A DNA stretch of 34,617 bases from Candidatus Eisenbergiella pullistercoris. Lineage in GTDB: Bacteria > Bacillota > Clostridia > Lachnospirales > Lachnospiraceae. Position numbers and translations under genes: made by a program. The DNA lies in assembly GCA_019115665.1 (NCBI GenBank), contig DXDD01000011.1, forward strand, positions 1 to 34,617, given 5' to 3'. This document shows, one piece after another, positions 23,670 through 30,154 of the stretch. Positions within the stretch are counted from its first letter, which is position 1, and the number at the start of each line of letters is the position of its first letter. Below the pieces are notes generated by a model that was not told the origin of the DNA, searched no databases, and saw only the letters and a list, made by a program, of their open reading frames with translations.

Positions 23670-24857
23670 ATGGGTCCTAAGGTGATCGTGGGAATGTCCG
23701 GAGGGGTGGACTCCTCCGTGGCGGCCCTGCTGTTGAAGGAACAGGGCTATGAGGTGATCGGCGTCACCATGCAGATCTGGCAGGACGAACAGAGCGGGGC
23801 ACAGGAGAACTGTGCCTGTTCCGCGTTTCAGGAGCAGGAGGGCGCCCGTTTTGCATGTCGAAAGCAGCAGGGGGCCAGTTCCGCTTCCCGGGACCGGAAG
23901 GGCGCGGACGACGGAAGAGAGGATACGGGCTGCTGCGGCCTGAGCGCGGTGGAGGACGCCAGGAGAGTGGCGGATCATCTGGGCATTCCCTATTACGTGA
24001 TGAATTTCAAAAAAGAGTTCCGTCAGCATGTGATGGATTATTTCGTGGAGGAATATCTGCGCGGAAGGACGCCGAATCCCTGCATCGCCTGCAACCGGTA
24101 TGTGAAGTGGGAGGCCCTTTTGAACAAAAGTCTGGCCATCGGGGCCGACTATATCGCGACCGGCCACTATGCCCGCATCGACCGGCTGGAAAACGGCCGC
24201 TTCTGCATCCGCAATTCGGTGACGGCCGCGAAGGATCAGACCTATGCCCTCTACGCGCTGACCCAGGACCAGCTCGCCCATACCCTGATGCCCGTGGGGG
24301 CGTACACAAAGGAGCAGATCCGTCAGCTGGCGCAGGACGCCGGGCTTCCTGTCGCGCATAAAAAGGACAGCCAGGAGATCTGCTTCATTCCGGACCACGA
24401 CTACGCGGCCTTCATCGAACGGGAGCGGGGCGGACAGGTTCCCGGCCCCGGCAATTTCGTTTCCGCATCGGGGGAGGTGCTGGGCCGCCATAAGGGGATC
24501 ACCCACTATACGGTGGGACAGCGCAAGGGCCTGAACCTCTCCATGGGCCGTCCCGTGTTCGTGACCGCCATCCGTCCGGAGACCAACGAGGTGGTGATCG
24601 GGGAGGCTCAGGATGTGTTTACGGATCGTCTGACCTGCAGCGGCCTGAATTTCATGGCCATTCCGGATCTGAAAGAGCCGCGCCGCGCGGCTGCCAAGAT
24701 CCGCTACGCCCACGCGGGAGCGCCCTGTCTGATGGAGCGCATCGGCCCGGACCGTCTGCGCGTAACCTTCGACGAGCCCGTTCGGGCGGTGACTCCCGGC
24801 CAGGCCGTGGTGTTTTATGACGGGGAGTACGTGCTCGGCGGGGGGATAATCGAATGA
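23670..24857 (+). CDS. mnmA: tRNA-specific 2-thiouridylase MnmA with a repeat-containing insertion
   Basis: MnmA activates U34 of Lys, Glu and Gln tRNAs with ATP and inserts sulfur to give 2-thiouridine. The 395-residue protein has the PP-loop GMSGGVDSS (residues 8-16), the first catalytic cysteine region RTPNPCIACNRYVK, the second in KKDSQEICFIPD, and the tRNA/C-terminal barrel (HYTVGQRKGLNL). Between IWQDE (36-40) and CCGLSAVEDARRVA (88-101), where most MnmA proteins have about ten residues, there is a longer insert containing three 10-residue repeats (51-80). The start at 23670 is one base past the iscU stop, with GAGGAAG upstream. Its place behind iscS-iscU fits IscS as sulfur donor. Confidence 0.94.
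   Translation: MGPKVIVGMSGGVDSSVAALLLKEQGYEVIGVTMQIWQDEQSGAQENCACSAFQEQEGARFACRKQQGASSASRDRKGADDGREDTGCCGLSAVEDARRVADHLGIPYYVMNFKKEFRQHVMDYFVEEYLRGRTPNPCIACNRYVKWEALLNKSLAIGADYIATGHYARIDRLENGRFCIRNSVTAAKDQTYALYALTQDQLAHTLMPVGAYTKEQIRQLAQDAGLPVAHKKDSQEICFIPDHDYAAFIERERGGQVPGPGNFVSASGEVLGRHKGITHYTVGQRKGLNLSMGRPVFVTAIRPETNEVVIGEAQDVFTDRLTCSGLNFMAIPDLKEPRRAAAKIRYAHAGAPCLMERIGPDRLRVTFDEPVRAVTPGQAVVFYDGEYVLGGGIIE
23820..23909 (+). repeat. Three 30-bp repeats encoding a 10-residue insert repeat in MnmA
   Basis: Codons 51-80 form three units: SAFQEQEGAR, FACRKQQGAS and SASRDRKGAD, sharing the pattern xAx(Q/R)(E/K/D)(Q/R)xGAx. DNA is similarly periodic at 30 bp but diverged. The insert is hydrophilic and probably a surface loop. 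Confidence 0.75.
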
Positions 24858-24873
24858 CAGTTCTGAAATGGCG

Positions 24874-24910
24874 GAAGGCCCCGTTTTCAACGAGGCCTTC
24901 ACTTTGTTTT
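24874..24910 (+). terminator. Intrinsic terminator of the isc-mnmA operon
   Basis: GAAGGCC (24874-24880) pairs with GGCCTTC (24894-24900) and is followed by ACTTTGTTTT. It lies 17 bp after the mnmA stop. Confidence 0.75.
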
Positions 24911-25156
24911 ATGAAGTTTCTTTCGCAGAACTGCAACGCATATTTTTCTGACCGGCACAATTCCGTGTTTCCTTCAGCTGCTATTTATCATACCGGAGAA
25001 TTGTGACAGGATTATGTACGGATTCAAAAGAAATCATAAAAAAGAGCATGAAAACCTTTAAGAAAAGTTAAGAATTTTCGGCGGAATTTTCACATAAGAG
25101 CCGACGCCGGAAGGCTGCGGACGCAGGGACCGGGCGGATGCGGAAGAAAACGCCCG
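24911..25156. other. AT-rich regulatory-looking gap upstream of the arabinofuranosidase
   Basis: No gene is visible. Two direct GAATTTTC boxes (25072-25079 and 25084-25091) are spaced 12 bp apart, a possible operator for a sugar-responsive regulator, about 65 bp upstream of the -35 box. This is a suggestion from position only. Confidence 0.3.
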
Positions 25157-25185
25157 TTTACACGGACGGGGAAATTCTTTATAAT
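25157..25185 (+). promoter_or_regulatory. Sigma-A promoter of the GH51 gene
   Basis: TTTACA (25157-25162), a 17-bp spacer and TATAAT (25180-25185) lie about 50 bp upstream of the start codon. Confidence 0.85.
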
Positions 25186-25234
25186 GGAGACAGAAAAAAA
25201 GCCGCCCCGGAAGGGGGAGGCGGAAGGAGGATAT

Positions 25235-27202
25235 ATGAAGCTTACGATTTCAGGCAAAAAAGGAGTACCGGTTCAGGAGGGAATGATCGGACTGTTTTTT
25301 GAGGACATCAATTACGCGGCGGACGGCGGTCTGTACGCGGAGATGATCGAAAACCGGTCCTTTGAATTCCTGGACTGCTACGGAACGGTGGGCGACTACT
25401 ATACGAAGCAGGACAGCGGCTACGGCTGGAGCGCCACGAAGGAGTACGGAGAAGGACGGATGGAATACGTGATGGGAAGCCCTGTGGACCGGGCGAATCC
25501 CCATTACCTGCGGTTTACGGCAGGGCTTGCCGGACAGGGCTTTGCCAATAAGGCCTACGACGGCGTGAGGCTGGAAAAGGGAAAGGCTTACCGGGCGTCC
25601 TTCTATGCCAGATGCGTTTCCTTCCAGGGAGATTTTGAGGTATCCGTGGTGAAGGACAGGAAGGTTTACGCAAAAGCGGAGGTTTCCTGCATCCATGTGC
25701 CGGAACAGACCTGGCAGAAGTGGAACCGGTATGAAGCGGTGCTGACCGCCGGGGAGGATGTGCGCGGGGCGCAGTTCGTGATCTCCCTGACACAGCCCGG
25801 CGTGGCGGAGTTTGATTTCATTTCTCTCATGCCCCAGGACGCGGTGGCAGGGGTCTTCCGGAAGGATCTGTTTGAGCTGCTGAAGGGCTTAAAGCCCGGC
25901 TTCCTGCGTTTCCCGGGCGGCTGCATCATCGAAGGGAACACGCTGGACAACCGTTACCGCTGGAAGGAGAGCGTGGGCAGACCGGAGGGCAGAAGGAACA
26001 ACTTCAACCGCTGGGCGGTGCACGATACGAAGCCGGAGAACGGCTTCCACACCTGCTATTCTCACTATAACCAGTCCTTGGGCATGGGCTATTATGAATA
26101 TTTCCTGCTGTGCGAGCTGATCGGCGCGAAGCCCCTTCCCGTGCTGAACGTGGGCCTTGCCTGCCAGTATCAGTCCTATGAGCTGGTGGAGATGGACGAG
26201 CCGGAATTCCAGGAGTTCATTCAGGACGCGCTGGATCTGGTGGAATTCGCCAACGGCGCTCCGGATACGAAATGGGGAGCCCTGCGCGCGCAGATGGGAC
26301 ATCCCGAGCCCTTCGGCATGACCATGATGGGGATCGGAAACGAGCAGTGGCAGACGGAAAAAGTCGATTTCTTCGCCCGCTACGAGGCCTTTGAAAAGGC
26401 GATCCATGAGAAGTATCCGGATATGCTTCTGATCGGTTCCGCCGGCCCGGATATCACCTCGGAGCGCTACGACGCGGCCTGGAAATTCTATCATGAAAAG
26501 GCTCCGGCGCGGAAAAACTTCGTTTATGCGGTGGACGAGCATTATTATGTGAAGCCGGAGTGGCTGTATGAGCATGTGGATTTCTATGATGAGTATCCGA
26601 GGGACGTGAAGGTGTTTTCCGGAGAATACGCGGCCCATCCGGTGAACGGGATGAACCGTCCCGACGCCAACACCCTGGGCGGCGCTCTGGCGGAGGCGGC
26701 TTTCCTGACCGGCCTTGAGAGAAACGCGGACGTGGTGGTTCTCGCTTCCTACGCTCCCCTGTTCGCCCGCGTGGGCTATGCCCAGTGGTCTCCGGACATG
26801 ATCTGGTTTGACGACGCGCGCGCCTACGGCACGCCCAGCTATTTCGTCCAGAAAATGTACGCGGAAAACATGGGAACCGTGACCCTTTCCATGGACGGCC
26901 AGGAAAAGGAGCTGAGAAAGGAGAACGTCTACGCGAATGTTTCCCTGGATGAAAAGACCGGAGAGATCATCATCAAGGCGGTGAATCACAACGCGCAGCC
27001 CGCGGAGCTCGCCCTGGAGCTGGCGGATTTCGTACCCGCCGGAACCGTGCGGCTGCAGAGCATTTCCGGAAAGGAAGAGGACTACAACTGTATCACCGAT
27101 CCGGAAAGAGTGACGCTTCTGGAGGAAGAGGCCGCGTTTTCCGGCAGCCTTTCCCTTCCCGCAAACGGCTTCGTGGTGGCGAGGATCCCGGTGAAGGCCT
27201 GA
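25235..27202 (+). CDS. GH51 alpha-L-arabinofuranosidase
   Basis: The enzyme removes terminal alpha-L-arabinofuranosyl residues from arabinoxylan or arabinan oligosaccharides. The 655-residue protein has no signal peptide, so it should act in the cytoplasm on imported oligosaccharides. An N-terminal beta-rich, carbohydrate-binding-like region (about 1-205) precedes the catalytic barrel, which starts near FRKDLFELLKGLKPGFLRFPGGCIIEG. The acid/base is E370 in GIGNEQWQ and the nucleophile E464 in VFSGEYAAH; VDEHYYVKPEW lies between them. A C-terminal beta domain follows. The ATG at 25235 has GGAGG at ideal distance; an in-frame ATG at 25184 lies inside the -10 box. The gene stands alone, with no transporter or regulator adjacent. 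Confidence 0.92.
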   Translation: MKLTISGKKGVPVQEGMIGLFFEDINYAADGGLYAEMIENRSFEFLDCYGTVGDYYTKQDSGYGWSATKEYGEGRMEYVMGSPVDRANPHYLRFTAGLAGQGFANKAYDGVRLEKGKAYRASFYARCVSFQGDFEVSVVKDRKVYAKAEVSCIHVPEQTWQKWNRYEAVLTAGEDVRGAQFVISLTQPGVAEFDFISLMPQDAVAGVFRKDLFELLKGLKPGFLRFPGGCIIEGNTLDNRYRWKESVGRPEGRRNNFNRWAVHDTKPENGFHTCYSHYNQSLGMGYYEYFLLCELIGAKPLPVLNVGLACQYQSYELVEMDEPEFQEFIQDALDLVEFANGAPDTKWGALRAQMGHPEPFGMTMMGIGNEQWQTEKVDFFARYEAFEKAIHEKYPDMLLIGSAGPDITSERYDAAWKFYHEKAPARKNFVYAVDEHYYVKPEWLYEHVDFYDEYPRDVKVFSGEYAAHPVNGMNRPDANTLGGALAEAAFLTGLERNADVVVLASYAPLFARVGYAQWSPDMIWFDDARAYGTPSYFVQKMYAENMGTVTLSMDGQEKELRKENVYANVSLDEKTGEIIIKAVNHNAQPAELALELADFVPAGTVRLQSISGKEEDYNCITDPERVTLLEEEAAFSGSLSLPANGFVVARIPVKA

Positions 27203-27221
27203 GCAGGGGAGCTGCTCAGGC
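27197..27221. other. Hairpin overlapping the GH51 stop codon
   Basis: GCCTGAGCAG-GGGAG-CTGCTCAGGC is a perfect 10-bp stem that includes the TGA stop. No U-tract follows, so it is more likely an mRNA 3'-end stabiliser or Rho-independent-like pause than a classic terminator. Confidence 0.55.
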
Positions 27222-27318
27222 CGGTGCCGGGCAGCTGTTTGCCGGCTGACCGATTGTCTGCCGACTGGCCGGTGAACAGCTGCCGCTTCTGCGGCAGGCG
27301 GCAGCTTCAGCGGCAGGC

Positions 27319-27664
27319 CTCTGCGGCATACGGCAGCTCCTGCGGCAGAAATCAGAAGAATGGCATTCTGACCCGTAGAGATCGTGATCTCACTACGGCC
27401 AAAACAGGAAATTCCGCGTTTTGTACCGTAGATTTCAGTGGCCTTGTACGGTAGAAAATATAATTCTGTCATTTTTACCCGTAGTGAGAAGGGCTTTCCT
27501 ACGGTAGGAATCAGGAAAATTGTATTTTTACCCGTAGTGGGTGGGGAATTTCTACGGTAGGAATCAGGAAAATCAGATTTTTACCCGTAGTGAATGGCAA
27601 AATCCTGCGGCAGAAATCAGGGAAACCGCGTAACTGCCCGTAGTGAGAGGAATATCCCCACAGC
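27319..27664. repeat. Array 2: six (plus one partial) 53-bp tandem units with CCGTAG...CTACGG inverted pairs
   Basis: Unit starts (CCCGTAG or variant) are at 27372, 27425, 27478, 27531, 27584 and 27637, exactly 53 bp apart each time. A degenerate unit begins near 27319. Within units, CCGTAG occupies positions 2-7 and an inverted (C/G)T(A/G)CGG sits at 22-27; in the last unit the second arm has decayed. Units 3 and 4 are nearly identical outside the boxes (recent duplication), the others much less so. No coding frame is shared. The architecture equals that of the array at 11114-11424. Repeats are too diverged and lack spacers for a CRISPR. Confidence 0.88.
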
Positions 27665-27725
27665 AGGCGGCTTTCTCATGCCGGCCACGGTTCCGGAAGC
27701 CGGAAAAGGCGCTGAAAAACTACCC

Positions 27726-27783
27726 GCTGCTATTCCTCCAGGTCTGCGCATTTACTCGCAGACCGTGCGGAAACGTATCAGGA
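27726..27783 (+). mobile_element. Truncated, decayed copy (A') of the 135-bp MITE-like element
   Basis: It matches the first 58 bp of the full element: GCTGCTATTCCTCCAGG, the first hairpin with one base lost in its right arm, and GTGCGGAAACGTATCAGG. The rest is missing. The full copy A lies 8 bp downstream, separated by its own target duplication. Confidence 0.7.
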
Positions 27784-27791
27784 GGAGCAGG

Positions 27792-27926
27792 GTTACTGTT
27801 CCTCCAGGTCTGCGCATTTACTGCGCAGACCGTACAAAAACGTACAGGAAGGAAGCATCCGGCCCATCGCGAAGCGATTGGAATGGCTGGATGCCGTTAC
27901 TGTTCTGCCGAAGGCTGAACAGTAAC
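27792..27926 (+). mobile_element. 135-bp MITE-like element, copy A
   Basis: The element starts GTTACTGTTC and ends GAACAGTAAC, a perfect 10-bp terminal inverted repeat. It is flanked by the 8-bp direct repeat GGAGCAGG (27784-27791 and 27927-27934), as expected for a target duplication. Inside are three hairpins: GGTCTGCGCA-TTTAC-TGCGCAGACC (27807-27831), GCATCCGGCC...GGCTGGATGC (27855-27894) and GTTACTGTTC-N11-GAACAGTAAC (27896-27926). No coding capacity. The 123 bp from 27805 to 27927 differ from copy B at only three positions. A transposase must act in trans; none is in the window. IS families with 8-bp duplications (IS66, IS6, ISL3 and others) are candidate parents, but I cannot choose. 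Confidence 0.85.
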
Positions 27927-27976
27927 GGAGCAGGAGGAAAGCCCTGGAAAAGCCCTGGAAAAGAACGAAAAAGTAT

Positions 27977-28005
27977 TTGACAAATTTCCCGCCGGGTGGT
28001 AATAT
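27977..28005 (+). promoter_or_regulatory. Strong sigma-A promoter upstream of amt
   Basis: TTGACA (27977-27982), a 17-bp spacer and TAATAT (28000-28005) with an extended TGG. The start would be near 28012, directly in front of a terminator hairpin and 177 bp from the amt ATG. Confidence 0.82.
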
Positions 28006-28015
28006 ACCTCCCGTA

Positions 28016-28055
28016 AGGCGAAGAGGTCTGAAAAAGACCGCTTCGCCTCTTTTAT
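28016..28055 (+). terminator. Terminator/attenuator hairpin in the amt leader
   Basis: AGGCGAAG-A-GGTC pairs with GACC-G-CTTCGCCT around TGAAAAA, followed by CTTTTATT. It begins only about 4 nt after the predicted start site, so most transcripts should end after about 45 nt unless read-through is allowed. No second promoter is visible before amt, suggesting control by attenuation or a short independent RNA. Confidence 0.75.
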
Positions 28056-28188
28056 TGTCCGGATTTTCCTGCCGGAATTCCCCGGCCCCTTTTGGCGGAT
28101 CTCACACAGGAATAGCCGGATTTCTCCGCAGAGGGTGGATCAGAGGCGCCGCATCCTTTGTGATCAATCTGAACGGGAGGTAGAAGTT

Positions 28189-29955
28189 ATGAATGCTGTC
28201 ATGATCATTGATACTTTCTGGGTGCTCCTAGCAGCGATCCTGGTGTTCTTCATGAATCTGGGATTTGCCGCGGTGGAGGCGGGCTTCGCGAGAGCGAAGA
28301 ACACCGTCAACATCCTTTCCAAGAATTTCATCGTTTTTGCCGTTTCGTCCCTGGGTTTTCTGCTGCTGGGCTGGGGGCTGATGTTCGGAGGAGACAATCC
28401 CTTTGTGGGAACGAGCCATCTGTTTATTCTGGGCGGGGCGGATCTGTCCTTCTATGATAACACGCTGACTTCAAACGTTCCCTTCTGGGGCAAGTTTTTC
28501 TTCCAGCTGGTGTTCTGCGGGACCGCGGCGACCATCGTTTCCGGCGCGGTCGCGGAACGGATCAAGTATGTGGCGTTTATCCTGTTTTCCTTTGCGCTGA
28601 CCCTGATCCTTTATCCCATTGTGGGGCACTGGGTATGGGGCGGCGGCTGGCTGGCCGACATGGGCTTCATGGATTTCGCGGGAGACGCGGTGGTGCACTC
28701 CCTGGGCGGCTGGGGCGCGCTTTCCGGCGCTCTGATCCTCGGCCCGCGCATCGGCAAATATGGAAAGGACGGAAAGGCGAAGGCCATTCCCGGACACAGC
28801 ATGTCCCTCGCGGTGATCGGTCTGTTCGTTCTGTGGCTGGGCTGGTTCGGGTTCAATCCGGGCTCCACCATGAGCTTTCAGAACCCGGCGGATGTGGTCT
28901 CCATTCTGATGACCACGAACACGGCGGCCATCGCCGCAGTGCTGACCTCCACGGTCACCTCCTGGATTTATCTGGGAAAGCCTGATCTTGGCATGACCAT
29001 CAACGGCTGTCTGGCGGGCCTTGTGGGAATCACCGGTAGCTGCGCCTATGTAAGCGTGCTCAGCTCCCTGATCATCGGAGCCATCGCCGGTGTGCTCGTG
29101 GTTTTTCTGGTGGTATTTTTTGACAAAATCAAAATCGACGATCCGGTGGGAGCCACCTCGGTGCATCTGGGCTGCGGAACCTTCGGGACCTTGTGCGTGG
29201 GACTGTTCGCGCAGGAAGGCGTGACCAGCCTCTCCACCAGAAACGGCCTGTTCTTCGGCGGCGGCTTCGGCCTGCTGGGAATCCAGATCGTGGGTATCCT
29301 TGCCATCGGCGTTTTCGGCTTCGTGGCCACCGCGCTGGTCTGGATCGTCCTGAAAAAGACCATCGGCATCCGCGTGACGGCGGAGGAAGAGATCGCGGGC
29401 CTGGATATCGGCGAGCATGGAAATATGGCTTATCCGGATTTCGCGCCCATATCGGCCGCGCCGGTTTCCGGGATCCCTGCGAAAGAGGAGGCCGACCGGG
29501 TGGCCGCGGCTGTCGCTTCCGTGCCCGGCGCGCCTGCTGATGCGGCCGGAAAGCCTGCGGATGAGGTCCCTGTGATCCATAAGGAGAGGACGGCGGGGCC
29601 GAAGATGACCAAGGTTACGATCGTGACCAACCAGTCCCGGTTTTCCGAGCTGGAGAGCACGCTTTCCAGAATCGGCGTGACAGGCCTTACCATCAGCAAC
29701 GTGTTCGGGTACGGCATGCAGAAGGGTCATGAGGCGTGGTTCCGCGGCGCTCCTGTGGAAAGCAGGCTGCTTCCCAAGGTGAAGATCGACGTGGTGATCT
29801 GCAAGATCCCCGTGGAGACGGTCGTGAACGCCGTGCAGAAGGTGCTCTGTACGGGAAACGTGGGAGACGGAAAGATCTTTATCTATGACGTGGAAGATGT
29901 GGTGAAGGTCCGCACCAACGAACGCGGCTACGACGCGCTTCAGGATGAGGAATAA
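28189..29955 (+). CDS. amt: Ammonium transporter Amt fused to a C-terminal P-II domain
   Basis: The first about 415 residues form an Amt/Rh channel with eleven hydrophobic helices. The twin pore histidines are H170 (GDAVVHSLGG) and H326 (ATSVHLGCGTFG). After a Pro/Ala-rich linker (about 425-470), residues 473-588 are a P-II domain: TKVTIVTNQSRFSELESTL, a T-loop with YGMQKGHEAWFRGAPVESRLLPKVKIDVV, then GDGKIFIYDVEDVVKVRTNERG. Usually P-II is a separate trimer that plugs AmtB; here the regulator is covalently attached. The T-loop tyrosine that is uridylylated in enteric P-II is absent, so control must be by nucleotide or 2-oxoglutarate binding. The start at 28189 follows GGGAGG at 8 nt. Single gene with an attenuator-like leader and a strong terminator. 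Confidence 0.94.
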   Translation: MNAVMIIDTFWVLLAAILVFFMNLGFAAVEAGFARAKNTVNILSKNFIVFAVSSLGFLLLGWGLMFGGDNPFVGTSHLFILGGADLSFYDNTLTSNVPFWGKFFFQLVFCGTAATIVSGAVAERIKYVAFILFSFALTLILYPIVGHWVWGGGWLADMGFMDFAGDAVVHSLGGWGALSGALILGPRIGKYGKDGKAKAIPGHSMSLAVIGLFVLWLGWFGFNPGSTMSFQNPADVVSILMTTNTAAIAAVLTSTVTSWIYLGKPDLGMTINGCLAGLVGITGSCAYVSVLSSLIIGAIAGVLVVFLVVFFDKIKIDDPVGATSVHLGCGTFGTLCVGLFAQEGVTSLSTRNGLFFGGGFGLLGIQIVGILAIGVFGFVATALVWIVLKKTIGIRVTAEEEIAGLDIGEHGNMAYPDFAPISAAPVSGIPAKEEADRVAAAVASVPGAPADAAGKPADEVPVIHKERTAGPKMTKVTIVTNQSRFSELESTLSRIGVTGLTISNVFGYGMQKGHEAWFRGAPVESRLLPKVKIDVVICKIPVETVVNAVQKVLCTGNVGDGKIFIYDVEDVVKVRTNERGYDALQDEE

Positions 29956-29967
29956 GAGGAGAAATAC

Positions 29968-30010
29968 GGCAGCCGCCGGGTCCGGGACGACCGGATCCGG
30001 CGGCTGCCTT
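29968..30010 (+). terminator. Strong hairpin terminator after amt
   Basis: GGCAGCCGCCGG and CCGGCGGCTGCC form a long stem with inner TCCGG/CCGGA, followed by TTTG. It starts 13 bp after the amt stop. Confidence 0.75.
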
Positions 30011-30099
30011 TGACGGAAAGCCCAGAGGTGCGGAGCAATCGGCTTTCCAACGCGGAGACAGGCGGCAGTGGCCCGGAGCACGCGTGCATGCGCCGAATC

Positions 30100-30132
30100 A
30101 TCGACATCTGCCCGACGATCGACATCTGCCCG
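30100..30132. repeat. Two 15-bp direct repeats, 18-bp period
   Basis: ATCGACATCTGCCCG occurs at 30100-30114 and 30118-30132, in the convergent gap between amt and the YprB-like gene. No function is apparent. Confidence 0.7.
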
Positions 30133-30154
30133 GCAGCCTGACGGAAGCGTCCGT

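Noticed and set aside
25184-25234. An upstream start for the GH51 protein (ATG at 25184)
   Set aside because: This ATG is part of the -10 box. The ATG at 25235 has a perfect ribosome-binding site and starts with the expected beta strand.
27319-27689. A CRISPR array in the 53-bp periodic region
   Set aside because: Conserved boxes are only 5-7 bp, units vary throughout, there are no identical 24-40 bp repeats with unique spacers, and no cas genes are in the window.
27594-27980. A 128-residue open frame across array 2 and the MITE-like copies
   Set aside because: It translates the tandem units and hairpins, with no ribosome-binding site or homologous part. A similar frame at 31639-32079 is a shadow of the element and rnfC.
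27977-28188. An ANTAR-type antitermination leader before amt
   Set aside because: ANTAR targets need two hairpins with hexaloops before the terminator. Here the terminator begins about 4 nt after the predicted start.
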